A stretch of DNA of 64,000 nucleotides from Arachnia propionica (GTDB lineage Bacteria; Actinomycetota; Actinomycetes; Propionibacteriales; Propionibacteriaceae), in assembly GCF_037055325.1 (NCBI RefSeq), contig NZ_CP146373.1:186001-250000 (forward strand). The letters are read 5' to 3'. Shown one piece after another: positions 31,085 through 40,090 of this stretch. Under the pieces are notes generated by a model, which worked only from the letters and a program-made list of their open reading frames with translations, ran no database searches and was not told the origin of the DNA. The position numbers and the translations under genes were made by a program. Position 1 is the first letter of the stretch. Every line of letters starts with the position of its first letter.

Positions 31085-32446
31085 ATGAAGTTCGTGGGTC
31101 GCGTGATGGCCGTTTGTGGTGCCCTGCTGCTGGTATCCCCGTGCTGCGTCGGGTTGCCCGTTGTTCGGGCGGACAGCATGGCGGTGGGGCCTGCTCCCCA
31201 GCGAGTCGTCGAGTATGTGGAGCGGGATTTCACCGTCGCCGGCACTCCGGTTCAAGGCGCCACCAAACAGGAGGACGCGCCGCTGCTGGCCCCTGGCCAG
31301 TATACGGACGTTTCAACGGTCACTAGTAGCGGGAAGAGCGAGAAATATTACAAGGTGAAACGGACCTGGCAGGGGTCCACCTTGCGAGTGAATGTTCTGG
31401 GACGTATGAGCGTGACCGACCAGGGTGGGTCGGCGGGCCGCGGTGATTGGGAATACGAACTCACGACCGTTGATGGCGGCGTGACGTGTTCCCGGTACAA
31501 CGATCTTGCCCTGGATACCGGCAGCATGGGCATAGTGGTCGGACGTACCCTGCTGGCGCTGCCTCTGGATCCCAACGCTTCACAATCGAGTGCCGATGTC
31601 GTGACATGTGGGAAAGCCGATGAGTTTTTGGTCAAGGTGGGGCGTGGCGCCGGCATCGGTGGGGAAACCCAGGTGGAGATCCGGGTGCTTGAAGAACCCC
31701 CCGTGGAGAATATTGATCAGCTTCCTCCCGGTTTGAAGAAGGTTCCCAAAAACAATTCCAAACAGCTCAGCTCACCTGCTTCTGGAGAACCTGAATCCGT
31801 GGTTGGTGGATCCAGTTTCAATGATGCTTTTGAGGTGGGTGCCGGGACTTATGTTACCGAGATCTTGCCGGGAGAGATAGTTGTTTTCAAAACCCAGATA
31901 AAATACGGTCAGAGTGCTTTCTTCTCGTTGGATGGCATTGATCCTGATGCGGCGGTTCTCCAGGGTGATGAAAGCGCTTATGGTACATACATTCCTGCAA
32001 TCTATGCTCCGGATCTCAGCCGAATGAATTCGCAGGAACTGATGGGGCCTTACAGCTTTAAGGTCATAGGGAACGAGATGGTGACGACCAACGTCCCAAT
32101 AATCAATGAGGTTCCTGAGGTGAGGTACCGTAACCGGTGGGATTCCCCTCGAATGTTTGACGATCAAAGCCTGGGCTTCTCGGTGGGGGGATACTATTAT
32201 TATGCACTTTCCCTTGGGGATCAGAGCTCCTTGGGAGGAAAACCTGTCAAATTCAAATTCTCGATCAAGGTTTCTGGTGATGTATCCGGGGAGCCTGTCA
32301 GTACGGTGTCGCCGACCCCTCCTCAGGTGGAAGGGCCTGGCCAGTCTGGTGCCAGCGACTGGCGCTGGGGGTTATTGGTAAGTGGAAGCGCGCTTGTGCT
32401 GCTCGGTGGGGGAGGTGCGGCCTACTCGTTGCTGCGCCGACGATGA
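31085..32446 (+). CDS. Exported, C-terminally anchored surface protein of unknown function
   Basis: I do not recognise a named family. From ATG 31085 (GGAGGTGG just upstream) 453 residues: signal peptide (MKFVGRVMAVCGALLLVSP), a long beta-rich extracytoplasmic part, a Pro/Ser/Thr linker near the end, and a membrane anchor WGLLVSGSALVLLGGGGAAYSLL followed by RRR. The middle text SFNDAFEVGAGTYVTEILPGEIVVFKTQIKYGQ resembles beta-sandwich modules found in actinobacterial proteins next to von Willebrand A domains. Base composition becomes AT-richer in its second half than in the core genes. It is convergent with the ROK fusion gene. Confidence 0.8.
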   Translation: MKFVGRVMAVCGALLLVSPCCVGLPVVRADSMAVGPAPQRVVEYVERDFTVAGTPVQGATKQEDAPLLAPGQYTDVSTVTSSGKSEKYYKVKRTWQGSTLRVNVLGRMSVTDQGGSAGRGDWEYELTTVDGGVTCSRYNDLALDTGSMGIVVGRTLLALPLDPNASQSSADVVTCGKADEFLVKVGRGAGIGGETQVEIRVLEEPPVENIDQLPPGLKKVPKNNSKQLSSPASGEPESVVGGSSFNDAFEVGAGTYVTEILPGEIVVFKTQIKYGQSAFFSLDGIDPDAAVLQGDESAYGTYIPAIYAPDLSRMNSQELMGPYSFKVIGNEMVTTNVPIINEVPEVRYRNRWDSPRMFDDQSLGFSVGGYYYYALSLGDQSSLGGKPVKFKFSIKVSGDVSGEPVSTVSPTPPQVEGPGQSGASDWRWGLLVSGSALVLLGGGGAAYSLLRRR

Positions 32447-32491
32447 AAAGAAATCCAGGGGAGCTCTCTGCGCACTTGAATGTTGTGGATC

Positions 32492-34789
32492 TTAGTTTTT
32501 TTGATTGTTGCTGAAATATTCGACAAGTTTTGTCGGAAGTGAAGGAATGTGGCGCGACTGTGATTCATCACGCAGGGAGTCTGTTGCCTGGATGACTGTT
32601 GCAACGGCTTGCCAGGCGTCCAGGGGGGATGTCTTTGTGGGGGCTCCGGTGCGTGCGAAGCGAAGAAAATCGGCAACGGCCAAGGAGTCCGCGTCTTCGT
32701 CGCCATCTTGTACGACTATTTCGCGATTTCGTTTTTCATCGTAGGGGCTGCGGTCGGTTCGCAGGCGGATGACTCTATTTTCGCTATTGCTAAAACTTTC
32801 TATGCTTCCCCGGGAGCCGATTACGGTGTAGCTCAGCCGGTCATCGGGTGTGAAATGGCACTGCTGATAGGAAATGAGGGCGCCCGACTCCATTCGGGCC
32901 ATGAGCATGGATACATACTTGACGTCCACGATGTCTTTGAAGCTTACCTGCCTCTCTTTCGATCGATTTTCAAGCGAGAATAGTGGGGCCGTCACCTGGG
33001 TGTTTTCCCGCTCTTTCTCGTGAATCAGTGGTTCGCCCATGCCGACAACATTGCGAGTGTGTGAGCCCGTCAACCAATGCATCGCCTCGAGATCATCAAT
33101 CGCCTTCTGTAGTGATAAGTCGTTTGGCTGTCGCTGATCGATGTGCCGGTCCTTGGCGTAGGGGTATCCATCATGTCCGATGAAATGTCGACACCAGATG
33201 GCCTTCACCTCTCCGATTGCGTCCTCGAGTATCAGGTCGCGCATCTGTTGTATGAATGGCGTGTGCCGCATGGTGTGTCCAACGTGGAGACGTGTTGTGG
33301 TCTCATATGCGATCGTCAGAATTCTCGTTGCCGATTCAAGGGTGGTTGCCATGGGCTTTTCTAAATAGACGGGGATGCCTGCTTCCAGTAGCTCTGCCGT
33401 CACGTGCGAGTGGGTGTCATCCGGAGACGTGACGAAGGCCGCTCCCAGTCCCAACTCGATGAGTTCACGTACCGAACTAACGATGGGAAAGGTTTCGGGA
33501 TCCTTGCCCAGAAGCTCGGAACATCGGATGCGTGCTGCAGAATCGGGGTCGCAGGCGGCAACGATTCGGGCGCCGTTCTGATCGGTCTCGACGTGCGTGG
33601 CAAGCTTCGAGCGTGCCCCCAGACCCACGACCCCGATCCTGAGAGGTTCGGTGATGTCCACGGCCACTCGACGGGATTGCGCGGCGTGCTGTGACTCCCA
33701 ATCCTGATGAAGAGCCAGCATGTCCTCGAATCTCTTCGGGGCTATCGGAACGGGTCCTGTGGCGCGCAGGAAGGATTTCTCGGCGTCCCGGAGAGCGAGG
33801 GATACTGCGCCGAGTGATGCCGCAGCATGCCCCAGTTCTGCTTCCTCGATTCTGAGTCGAGGTGCGGTGGGCAGGCGCATGGTTGTGAGGTGTTCGTGGA
33901 GAAGAGGAAGAGGGGAGCTTTCGGGGGCGGCGGACAAGACGATGAGCGTCGGGTCGATCACAGAACAGATCGTCCCGATCGTCGTCGCCGCACGCAGTTC
34001 CCAACCGGATGTTTCATCATTCGGGATGGTGCGGGCGTGAAGATCCATGTCGAGCCGGTCGTTGACCTCTCCTGCATGCCAGTTGTGTCCGTGATGGACC
34101 TCGCCTCTTAGGACGAATCCTGTTCTGAATCCTGCGAACAGGCGGAAGAAGAGCATGCCGTCGAGAGCATCCAAGCGCGCGTCTGCCACGCGTATCATGA
34201 ACTCGCCGTAGGCAGCGGTGTTGATGTCGTTGTCGACGCGGAAGGGAAAACTGCAACGGTGCGTGAGTTCTTCGGCGAGATTGATTCCTTGCCACTGAGG
34301 GACGAGATAGCTGCGCAGCACCGTGCCTTCTCCGTCGATGATTCCCGTGGTGGATGCGAATCCGCAGATCGGGTTGCCATGCTGGATGCGCAACGCTTCA
34401 ACAGCCTTTCTTACATGCTGTGAGATGACATTCAGGCGTTCCTCGCGCGCCAAGGTCTCTATCGGAATGATGGTGGCATGAAGGATGTCGCCGGCCAGGG
34501 AGACAATGGTGGTGGACAAGACGTCCCGCTGGATATCGAGGGCGACGACGAAACCGTGCTGGGGAGCGAAACCGTAGAGTGCTGCGGGCCGGCCTGCCCC
34601 CGTGCTCGTTGAACGCTGTGCGATGATTCCGTAGTACTCCAGATCAGCGATGATGTTGCCGACGGTGGGTCGGGAGATCTTCGTTGCTTTTGTGAGTTCC
34701 GTGAGAGTGGTCTCGGTTTTTGCGCGCAGGGCCTGAAGTATTCTCTGCGCGCGTTCGGCCCTCGCCTCGGTGTTGGAGTTGATCTCCAT
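32492..34789 (-). CDS. ROK-family repressor fused to Gfo/Idh/MocA oxidoreductase
   Basis: Single uninterrupted frame of 765 residues joining two families. Residues 1-75: winged helix (LTELTKATKISRPTVGNIIADLEYYGII, then GRPAALY) as in NagC/Mlc/XylR. Residues 76-335: ROK sugar-sensing domain with DND at 186-188 and HAGE at 238-241; the zinc-binding cysteine cluster CxCGxxGC usual after it is absent. About 50 residues of linker. Residues 383-765: NAD(P)-dependent Gfo/Idh/MocA enzyme with GVVGLG (386-391) and EKPMA (477-481), then the C-terminal sheet (GSRGSIESF). GAGG lies 7 nt before the ATG. AT-richer than the core genes. Probably couples sugar sensing with oxidation of a sugar or inositol-like compound; targets unknown. 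Confidence 0.88.
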   Translation of the reverse strand: MEINSNTEARAERAQRILQALRAKTETTLTELTKATKISRPTVGNIIADLEYYGIIAQRSTSTGAGRPAALYGFAPQHGFVVALDIQRDVLSTTIVSLAGDILHATIIPIETLAREERLNVISQHVRKAVEALRIQHGNPICGFASTTGIIDGEGTVLRSYLVPQWQGINLAEELTHRCSFPFRVDNDINTAAYGEFMIRVADARLDALDGMLFFRLFAGFRTGFVLRGEVHHGHNWHAGEVNDRLDMDLHARTIPNDETSGWELRAATTIGTICSVIDPTLIVLSAAPESSPLPLLHEHLTTMRLPTAPRLRIEEAELGHAAASLGAVSLALRDAEKSFLRATGPVPIAPKRFEDMLALHQDWESQHAAQSRRVAVDITEPLRIGVVGLGARSKLATHVETDQNGARIVAACDPDSAARIRCSELLGKDPETFPIVSSVRELIELGLGAAFVTSPDDTHSHVTAELLEAGIPVYLEKPMATTLESATRILTIAYETTTRLHVGHTMRHTPFIQQMRDLILEDAIGEVKAIWCRHFIGHDGYPYAKDRHIDQRQPNDLSLQKAIDDLEAMHWLTGSHTRNVVGMGEPLIHEKERENTQVTAPLFSLENRSKERQVSFKDIVDVKYVSMLMARMESGALISYQQCHFTPDDRLSYTVIGSRGSIESFSNSENRVIRLRTDRSPYDEKRNREIVVQDGDEDADSLAVADFLRFARTGAPTKTSPLDAWQAVATVIQATDSLRDESQSRHIPSLPTKLVEYFSNNQKN

Positions 34790-35050
34790 CCGGTGCCTCG
34801 TTTCGCATCATTCACGTTGGAAGTCGGGATCAATGCAAGCCTACTGAGATATCGCGCCGACAGGGGCCGTTGAGCCCGATCATCCACTGGCTGGGGTGTG
34901 CGTGAAACTGATATTCAGGGCAGGCGATGGTGTCAGGCCCTGGCAGTTCCAGAGCTCTGATCGATGTGCAGGCACTAGTGATCGGTCCTGGCAGAAGGCG
35001 GCGGTATCCGATGACGAGACGGGTCCCGGCACAGGACGTTCTGGAAGACA

Positions 35051-38000
35051 TCACACATGCCAGGTGACCTGCCGACCGATCGTGCCCCAGAGCAGATCGG
35101 GAATCTCGTTGAGTTCTTTGATCCGTGACTCCACCGAGGCACGCCGGGCTGCGAGTCCGAGACGTTCGGCGGTTTCGGCGTGCAACTCATTAGCCGTGAA
35201 GGCATCGATGGATCCCAGGGAACGCTCCAAGCGCGCCAGCTCCACATCGCGGAGTGCGGAAACGCGCTCCGCATACCAGTCAGAGGCCAGCACGGAATCA
35301 CGGCTGAACAGCTCCCGGAACGGGACGTCGTCAAGGGTCAGACCATCCGAGGTGCGACCTGTGGCCATGATCTCGAGAAGGGCGTGCACCGGCGGAACCG
35401 CCAGGGCTGCGGTGCCGTCGTCGAAATACGTTTGCGCGACCCGGGCGTGTGTGGTCGAGATGGTGCGTACCGACTCGGCGAACACATCCGGATCCTGCAA
35501 CTCGGGACGCAACATCTCGGGAGTAAAGACGACGTGGGGGTGCAGGAAGATCCGCCCGAAGTATGTGGAGGCGAATTTCTCGGTCATGCGGTAACCCAGC
35601 CGGGAGGCGAGGATCAGTTCGCCCTTCACCTCGTAGTCTTGAATGCGTTCCAGGCAACCCTCCTCGATGAGGTTTGCTGCGCAGCGCTCGGAGTCGGACA
35701 TCCGGGAGAAGACTTCGGGAACCAGGAGGCTGATGTCGTGATCGACCCGGACGTGCGGGCCCACCACCCCGGTGCTGGAGAGCCATCCGTCGTAGCCGGT
35801 CAGCGCGAAGGACAGGAAAGCGGCATTCAGGTCGATGACCGTTGGAAGAGCGTTGAAGGGCCCCTTTGTCATTGCCCCTTCGGAACCAGCACCTGTCGTC
35901 GAGGGCGACTTGCCGGTCATGGAGCTGATGAACTCCATGAACAGCTCCGGGAGTTCCATGTAATGGAGGGGGGAGTAGGCACACAGCGGTGGGATACCGG
36001 GCTCGGCGGGATTGTTCCGGCGGCCCGCAGCCACCACGTCGACCGGTAGGCGCAGTTCCCGTGGCATCGGTAGCTTGCGGTGCAGCCGGGCGGCCAGCTC
36101 CGCCTCCGCGGAGCGCTCCGGGTTGGTGATGTCGGGGCGGCGCTGTAGGTAGCGGGGGTTCTTGGATGGTGTGCCGTTGACCAGACGTGGATGAGCCGAA
36201 CTCACGAACCATGCGGGTGAGGGGGTGGTCGAGGTGGCGAAAGAGCGAATCAGTTTCTGGACAGGGGCCGTGAACTGGCTGAACTCGATGGCGTTGTCCA
36301 TCAGCTCTTGAGCATCCTGGCGGGAGAGCGGCTCGAAATTGGACAGGAAGGTGCCGGGCTGGGAGATGTCCCACTCCGCCTGCTTGTCGTATCCGCGGTG
36401 GATGGCGTCGTCGGGGCGCTGGAACAGCAGCTGTTCGCAGTTGGTGACGAATTTCCGGGAGAGTTCACTTCCCGAGGGGCGGGGAGGGACGACGATGCTG
36501 GCGGTGATGTCGTCCTCGGTCTGCACCTTTGCCGCGGGCTGGAAGTCGTGGCGTAGACCGAACAACCGCCACGAACCGTCGGGGGCGAATCCCACCCGCA
36601 GCATGTTCACGCGGATCTTCTCCCCGTCGAGACGTAGCGAACTTCCCTTCCTCCCATTGATGATGCCGACTGTGAAGTGGCTGGACCAATCCTCGCCCCA
36701 TTCTGGGCGGTAGAACCGTTTCACCACGAACACGAGTTCCTTGACATGGTTGGGGATCGCTTCCAGCCACGCGTTGTACTCGTCGTTGTAATCCCGGCTC
36801 GGGGTCAGCAGCTTGATCACCGACCCCACGGAACGCCGGTCGGACAGCACGGGTCGTGCATCATGCCCGTTTCGGGTGGGATCCGCGAAGCGGCGACTGA
36901 AGTCGTGGTCCAGGATCCGGGCGACCGCCGCCATGTCCTCGTCGAAATCCCGGACATAGGCGTCGCCGGTGATCACGGCGTCGGTGATGGCCTTGGAGAT
37001 CTCGGACTTGCCACCTCCCGAGACAGTGGCAGGCTTGTGGCAGTGGGTGGCCCTCGGGGCGGTTCCGACTAGCGTCCACTGGGCGCCGTCGGCCTCCAGA
37101 TGGTGAAGTTGCACGAGATAACCGTCTGGCCCGACGTAGGTCTTGTCGGCGTGCAGCGGGATCTGACCTCTGCGGCCGTCGACCTCCCATGTGACGGTCT
37201 GGTCGCGCAGGCTGTAGGTGGAGTGCTCGGGGACCAGGACGATGTGCTCGTTCTCCAGGTCCAGGGCATGCCCTTCGGGCTGGGAGACGAAACGCTGCGG
37301 GTCGCGGGTGATGATGTCGGCCAGCCGATAGCTGGGATCGGCGTAGTTGTCGGTGAACTGCTGACCCAGGTTGTATCGGGGAAAGCAGATGGCGCCGCCA
37401 GCGTGTTCCTCCTCCACAAGTCCCAGCAGGTTGGCGGAATAGCTGATCTGGGTTTTGACCTCCTTCTTGCAGTACCCGAAGTAGTTGTCGGCGATCACGG
37501 TGACAATCACCCCGCGTTCGTCGCGGGCGCATACCTTGAATGCGCTTCCGCCGTTGTAGAGCTCTTCCGGTTCCTGCCAGCACATGCCGTCGCGGCGTTG
37601 TCGCGGCGTTGCATCGTCGTGGTGGGGAAGTCCGAGCTCTCGTTTGGTCAATTTCGTCAGGTGCGGCGCCAGGATCACCGCGCCCGTGTGGCCTGTCCAT
37701 CCCCTGGGCTTCAGGGAGGCGTCGTTGTCAGGCAGGTAGGGGTCACCACCGTTACCAAAGATGCCCTCCACGAAGTCGAGGTTCGCCACCAACGTTCCAG
37801 GAGCAAAGAAACGCACCTCCAGGCTGCGCTCACGTGAGAAGCCCGGGACGTGAGGAACCACCACGGGGCGCAGCAGTAGAGATACCCATGCCCGGGCGGG
37901 GGCCTCATCACCCGCACAGTAGGGCAGGGTCATTGACTCTGCGGGCGGGTTCAGGGCGTGCTCCAGCAGGCGCCCGTAGGTCTCCCGGGGAACCACCAGC

Positions 38001-38428
38001 TTGTCGTCCTGCACCGCTGTGCTGCCCTCCGCGACGTGGAAGACACCCTTGGTGGTGCGGCGATCGTTGAGAGGATTGTGCAGCACTCCATTGACCAAGC
38101 GGTAACTGCTCAGGTACTCCGAGGAGAACTGGTCGGCCCCGACGGGCAGGGACAGTGTCCTGGCCAATCCTGCCTGATCCAGCACGAAAGTCTGTCGAGG
38201 CAGTTTCGGGGAGGCCCCGGTTCCCTCCAGGTAGGAGTCCAGGAACGCCTGGATGCGGCCATCAACCGCGGGAAGTCGGTGCGAGAGCCGCCGGTCCAGT
38301 TCGCGCTGCCGCGCCAGCATCGGACGCACCAGATCTGAGCCCTCTGCGTGGTCAACGGCTACCGGAACCCGTAGCCCCAGCAAATTCAGTCTCAGATTGA
38401 TGGCGGCGATTGCTGTGGTGTCTACCAT
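35051..38428 (-). CDS. Pyrophosphate-dependent phosphoenolpyruvate carboxykinase (EC 4.1.1.38)
   Basis: Interconverts oxaloacetate + PPi and PEP + Pi + CO2 in central carbon metabolism. 1125 residues, the size of the PPi-PEPCK of Propionibacterium freudenreichii and Entamoeba, unrelated in length to GTP- or ATP-PEPCK (about 540-600). Recognisable segments of that family as I remember them: INLRLNLLGL at the start, GYCKKEVKTQISYSANLLG, CHKPATVSGGGKSEISKAI (phosphate-loop-like), GDAYVRDF, SSMTGKSPSTTGAGSEGA and VRVDHDISLLVPEVFS. It follows the RlpA-like gene on the same strand but has its own likely promoter. Presence supports a propionibacterial host. Confidence 0.85.
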   Translation of the reverse strand: MVDTTAIAAINLRLNLLGLRVPVAVDHAEGSDLVRPMLARQRELDRRLSHRLPAVDGRIQAFLDSYLEGTGASPKLPRQTFVLDQAGLARTLSLPVGADQFSSEYLSSYRLVNGVLHNPLNDRRTTKGVFHVAEGSTAVQDDKLVVPRETYGRLLEHALNPPAESMTLPYCAGDEAPARAWVSLLLRPVVVPHVPGFSRERSLEVRFFAPGTLVANLDFVEGIFGNGGDPYLPDNDASLKPRGWTGHTGAVILAPHLTKLTKRELGLPHHDDATPRQRRDGMCWQEPEELYNGGSAFKVCARDERGVIVTVIADNYFGYCKKEVKTQISYSANLLGLVEEEHAGGAICFPRYNLGQQFTDNYADPSYRLADIITRDPQRFVSQPEGHALDLENEHIVLVPEHSTYSLRDQTVTWEVDGRRGQIPLHADKTYVGPDGYLVQLHHLEADGAQWTLVGTAPRATHCHKPATVSGGGKSEISKAITDAVITGDAYVRDFDEDMAAVARILDHDFSRRFADPTRNGHDARPVLSDRRSVGSVIKLLTPSRDYNDEYNAWLEAIPNHVKELVFVVKRFYRPEWGEDWSSHFTVGIINGRKGSSLRLDGEKIRVNMLRVGFAPDGSWRLFGLRHDFQPAAKVQTEDDITASIVVPPRPSGSELSRKFVTNCEQLLFQRPDDAIHRGYDKQAEWDISQPGTFLSNFEPLSRQDAQELMDNAIEFSQFTAPVQKLIRSFATSTTPSPAWFVSSAHPRLVNGTPSKNPRYLQRRPDITNPERSAEAELAARLHRKLPMPRELRLPVDVVAAGRRNNPAEPGIPPLCAYSPLHYMELPELFMEFISSMTGKSPSTTGAGSEGAMTKGPFNALPTVIDLNAAFLSFALTGYDGWLSSTGVVGPHVRVDHDISLLVPEVFSRMSDSERCAANLIEEGCLERIQDYEVKGELILASRLGYRMTEKFASTYFGRIFLHPHVVFTPEMLRPELQDPDVFAESVRTISTTHARVAQTYFDDGTAALAVPPVHALLEIMATGRTSDGLTLDDVPFRELFSRDSVLASDWYAERVSALRDVELARLERSLGSIDAFTANELHAETAERLGLAARRASVESRIKELNEIPDLLWGTIGRQVTWHV

Positions 38429-38465
38429 GAATCCAACTATCTTCCATGGCAGTGAACCCTGTCGA
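38429..38465 (-). promoter_or_regulatory. Likely leaderless promoter of PPi-PEPCK
   Basis: On the minus strand, TCGACA (38460-38465), an 18-nt spacer and GATAGT (38436-38441) lie with the -10 box ending 7 nt before the ATG at 38428. This geometry places transcription start at or near the A of the start codon. No good ribosome site is seen at the usual distance, in agreement. Confidence 0.45.
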
Positions 38466-38483
38466 GGGCGGACTGGTGTGATC

Positions 38484-39575
38484 TCAGCTGATGATCTCGT
38501 AGGAGACCTTCGCGACTCCCTGTCGAGTGTCTGCTATGGCCTGGAAGGCTCCCGTGGTCAAGTCGAGACAGCGTCCTGCGACATAGGGCCCGCGATCGTT
38601 GACCGTCACATCTACCGCTTTGCCATTGGCGGGGTTTGTCACCCGAAGTCTGGTGCCGAGGGGCAGCGACTTGTGAGCGGTTTTCATGGCCCACTGGTTG
38701 AAGGACTCACCGGAGGCTGTGGCGGAGTCGTCGCTGTAGAACGAGGCGAGACAGGTTTCTCCACCAGATGAAGCGGACGACTTGGCGGGTGCGCTGTCGG
38801 TCAGGTGACGCGCGGTCACCCATCGCACCGCGCCCTTCCATACGACCTGCGCGCGCCCACCGGAGACGGTGCCTGTGACCTTGAACTCGGTTCCTGTCGG
38901 TGCTACCTCCACGAACCGATCTCCGCGCGCGGCTGTCCACAGGTTGAGCTCGGTGCTTCCCCAGCGGGAACCGATTGTGTCGGGTGTGCTGGCGGCGCTC
39001 ACAGAAGCGGAACCGGACGTGGGCGCAGACCCTTCTGGGGCGGAGGACCCCAGATAGCGGGTGGCCACCCAGGCCGTGCCGCCGTTCAGGCTGATCTGGC
39101 TCCACCGCCCTGAGAGCTGACCGGTCAGGGAAACCTGGGCGCCCTTGTCGAGGACCGTCTGGACGCCGGCGTTGAGGGAGGGGGAGTTGCGCGCATTGAG
39201 TCTCACCTGTGTCCAGGCGGAGCCTTTCTCGCCAGCGGATGAGCCCGCTTCCCCGGACCCTCCGCCGGTGACGTAGGGTGACGACACCCACGCGTTGTGG
39301 CCTTTCCAGGTGACGGGAACCCAACCGTTTAAGGCTGCGCCTCGGGCAGACAGTGATTCACCCGGGTAGAGCACGCCGAGACGGGAGTGATCGGTTCCGG
39401 GGCCAGAACGGACGTTCACGGCCACCTTCGCGGTGATGTTGTTGCCGGAGGCTTCGGCCCTGCCGTCCGGGAAGATGGCTGGCACGACGAACGTCAACTG
39501 GGCGGTCAGTACCAACCCGATGGCTGAACCGCGCAACAGTCTTAGTGCGCGTCCTTTTCGTGATGAGACGATCAT
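38484..39575 (-). CDS. Secreted SH3b-repeat protein with RlpA-like double-psi beta-barrel
   Basis: Exported cell-wall-associated protein of 363 residues. N-terminal signal peptide (GSAIGLVLTAQLTFVVPAIF, cleavage near AEA). Three bacterial SH3-type repeats follow: KVAVNVRSGPGTDHSRLGVL, QVRLNARNSPSLNAGVQTVL, and a third around TELNLWTAARGDRFVEV. Residues about 270-363 form an RlpA-like barrel: CLASFYSDDSATASGE, TAHKSLPLGTRLRVTNPANGKAVDVTVNDRGPYVAGRCLDLT. RlpA proteins bind or cleave denuded glycan; here lytic activity is not certain. A GGAAAGGACC site precedes the ATG. Likely a peptidoglycan-binding or remodelling protein. Confidence 0.86.
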   Translation of the reverse strand: MIVSSRKGRALRLLRGSAIGLVLTAQLTFVVPAIFPDGRAEASGNNITAKVAVNVRSGPGTDHSRLGVLYPGESLSARGAALNGWVPVTWKGHNAWVSSPYVTGGGSGEAGSSAGEKGSAWTQVRLNARNSPSLNAGVQTVLDKGAQVSLTGQLSGRWSQISLNGGTAWVATRYLGSSAPEGSAPTSGSASVSAASTPDTIGSRWGSTELNLWTAARGDRFVEVAPTGTEFKVTGTVSGGRAQVVWKGAVRWVTARHLTDSAPAKSSASSGGETCLASFYSDDSATASGESFNQWAMKTAHKSLPLGTRLRVTNPANGKAVDVTVNDRGPYVAGRCLDLTTGAFQAIADTRQGVAKVSYEIIS

Positions 39576-39923
39576 CGGTGGTCCTTTCCAGCGAATCTGA
39601 ACCGAGGTATTCCGGCACGTTAGGAAGTGCGAGTAGGAAGCTCAAGTAGAAACTATGGAATTTTGTGGCGTGAATATACAAAACCCCTAGTCGGACGCGG
39701 TTTAACTGATGCTGTGAATGGCGTGAAAACTCTCGAGCGGTGATTGAGGTTCAGGGTTTCTTCGATGTGTCGTCAGCGATGTGAGCAGGAAGTATGCAAA
39801 AAACTTTCGCGATGACTGTGGAAGATGTGGTGGAGACGTTTGAGGGCAAAGAGCGGGGCGCGCGTTCGCTGGAATGGGCGGGCGGGGTGCGTCTCACCAT
39901 TCAGGACACGTGGCCCGCCTTGC
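39576..39923. other. Divergent intergenic region, rlpA-like / ilv leader
   Basis: About 350 bases. The left part, around 39640-39700, is AT-rich and should hold the promoter of the leftward RlpA-like gene. An open frame from 39794 runs in frame into the ilv leader peptide but has no protein-like features. Otherwise I see nothing in it. Confidence 0.4.
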
Positions 39924-39952
39924 TTGACAGCTTCCGGCCCTCCCGCAATTCT
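39924..39952 (+). promoter_or_regulatory. Promoter of the ilv leader transcript
   Basis: A consensus -35 box TTGACA (39924-39929), a 17-nt spacer and -10 box AATTCT (39947-39952). The -10 box ends 6 nt before ATG 39959, so the transcript would begin at the leader peptide's start codon, a leaderless arrangement. No ribosome site precedes that ATG. Confidence 0.65.
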
Positions 39953-39958
39953 TGGCGC

Positions 39959-39988
39959 ATGACCACCAGTCAGCTCGTAATCGTCTGA
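39959..39988 (+). CDS. ilvBNC leader peptide MTTSQLVIV
   Basis: A nine-residue open frame with four consecutive branched-chain codons just before the stop: Leu-Val-Ile-Val (CTC GTA ATC GTC TGA). It lies between a good promoter and an intrinsic terminator 100 nt upstream of ilvB. This is the usual design of a transcription attenuator in which ribosome stalling on scarce Leu/Val/Ile-tRNA prevents terminator formation. Actinobacterial ilvB leaders, for example in Corynebacterium glutamicum, follow the same scheme. Confidence 0.75.
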   Translation: MTTSQLVIV

Positions 39989-39991
39989 CAG

Positions 39992-40049
39992 CGTTTCGAT
40001 CCAACATCGAGACGCCCCCTCGCGTGCCAGATGGCGCCGAGGGTTTTTT
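39992..40049 (+). terminator. ilv attenuator: pause hairpin plus intrinsic terminator
   Basis: First hairpin: CGTTTCGAT (39992-40000) with ATCGAGACG (40006-40014), nine pairs including one G-U, loop CCAAC. Second hairpin: CCCTCG (40017-40022) and GTGCC pair with GGCGC and CGAGGG (40038-40043) around loop AGAT, followed by TTTTTT (40044-40049): a strong Rho-independent terminator. It starts directly after the leader peptide and ends 41 nt before ilvB. Confidence 0.8.
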
Positions 40050-40090
40050 GTTGAACGAAGCAGTTCCGGGCTGAGACCGAAGGGAGAGCG

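Noticed and set aside
39794-39988. 64-codon frame before ilvB
   Set aside because: Only its last ten codons fit a function (the leader peptide); the promoter at 39924-39952 lies inside the longer frame, so the long form would not be made from it.
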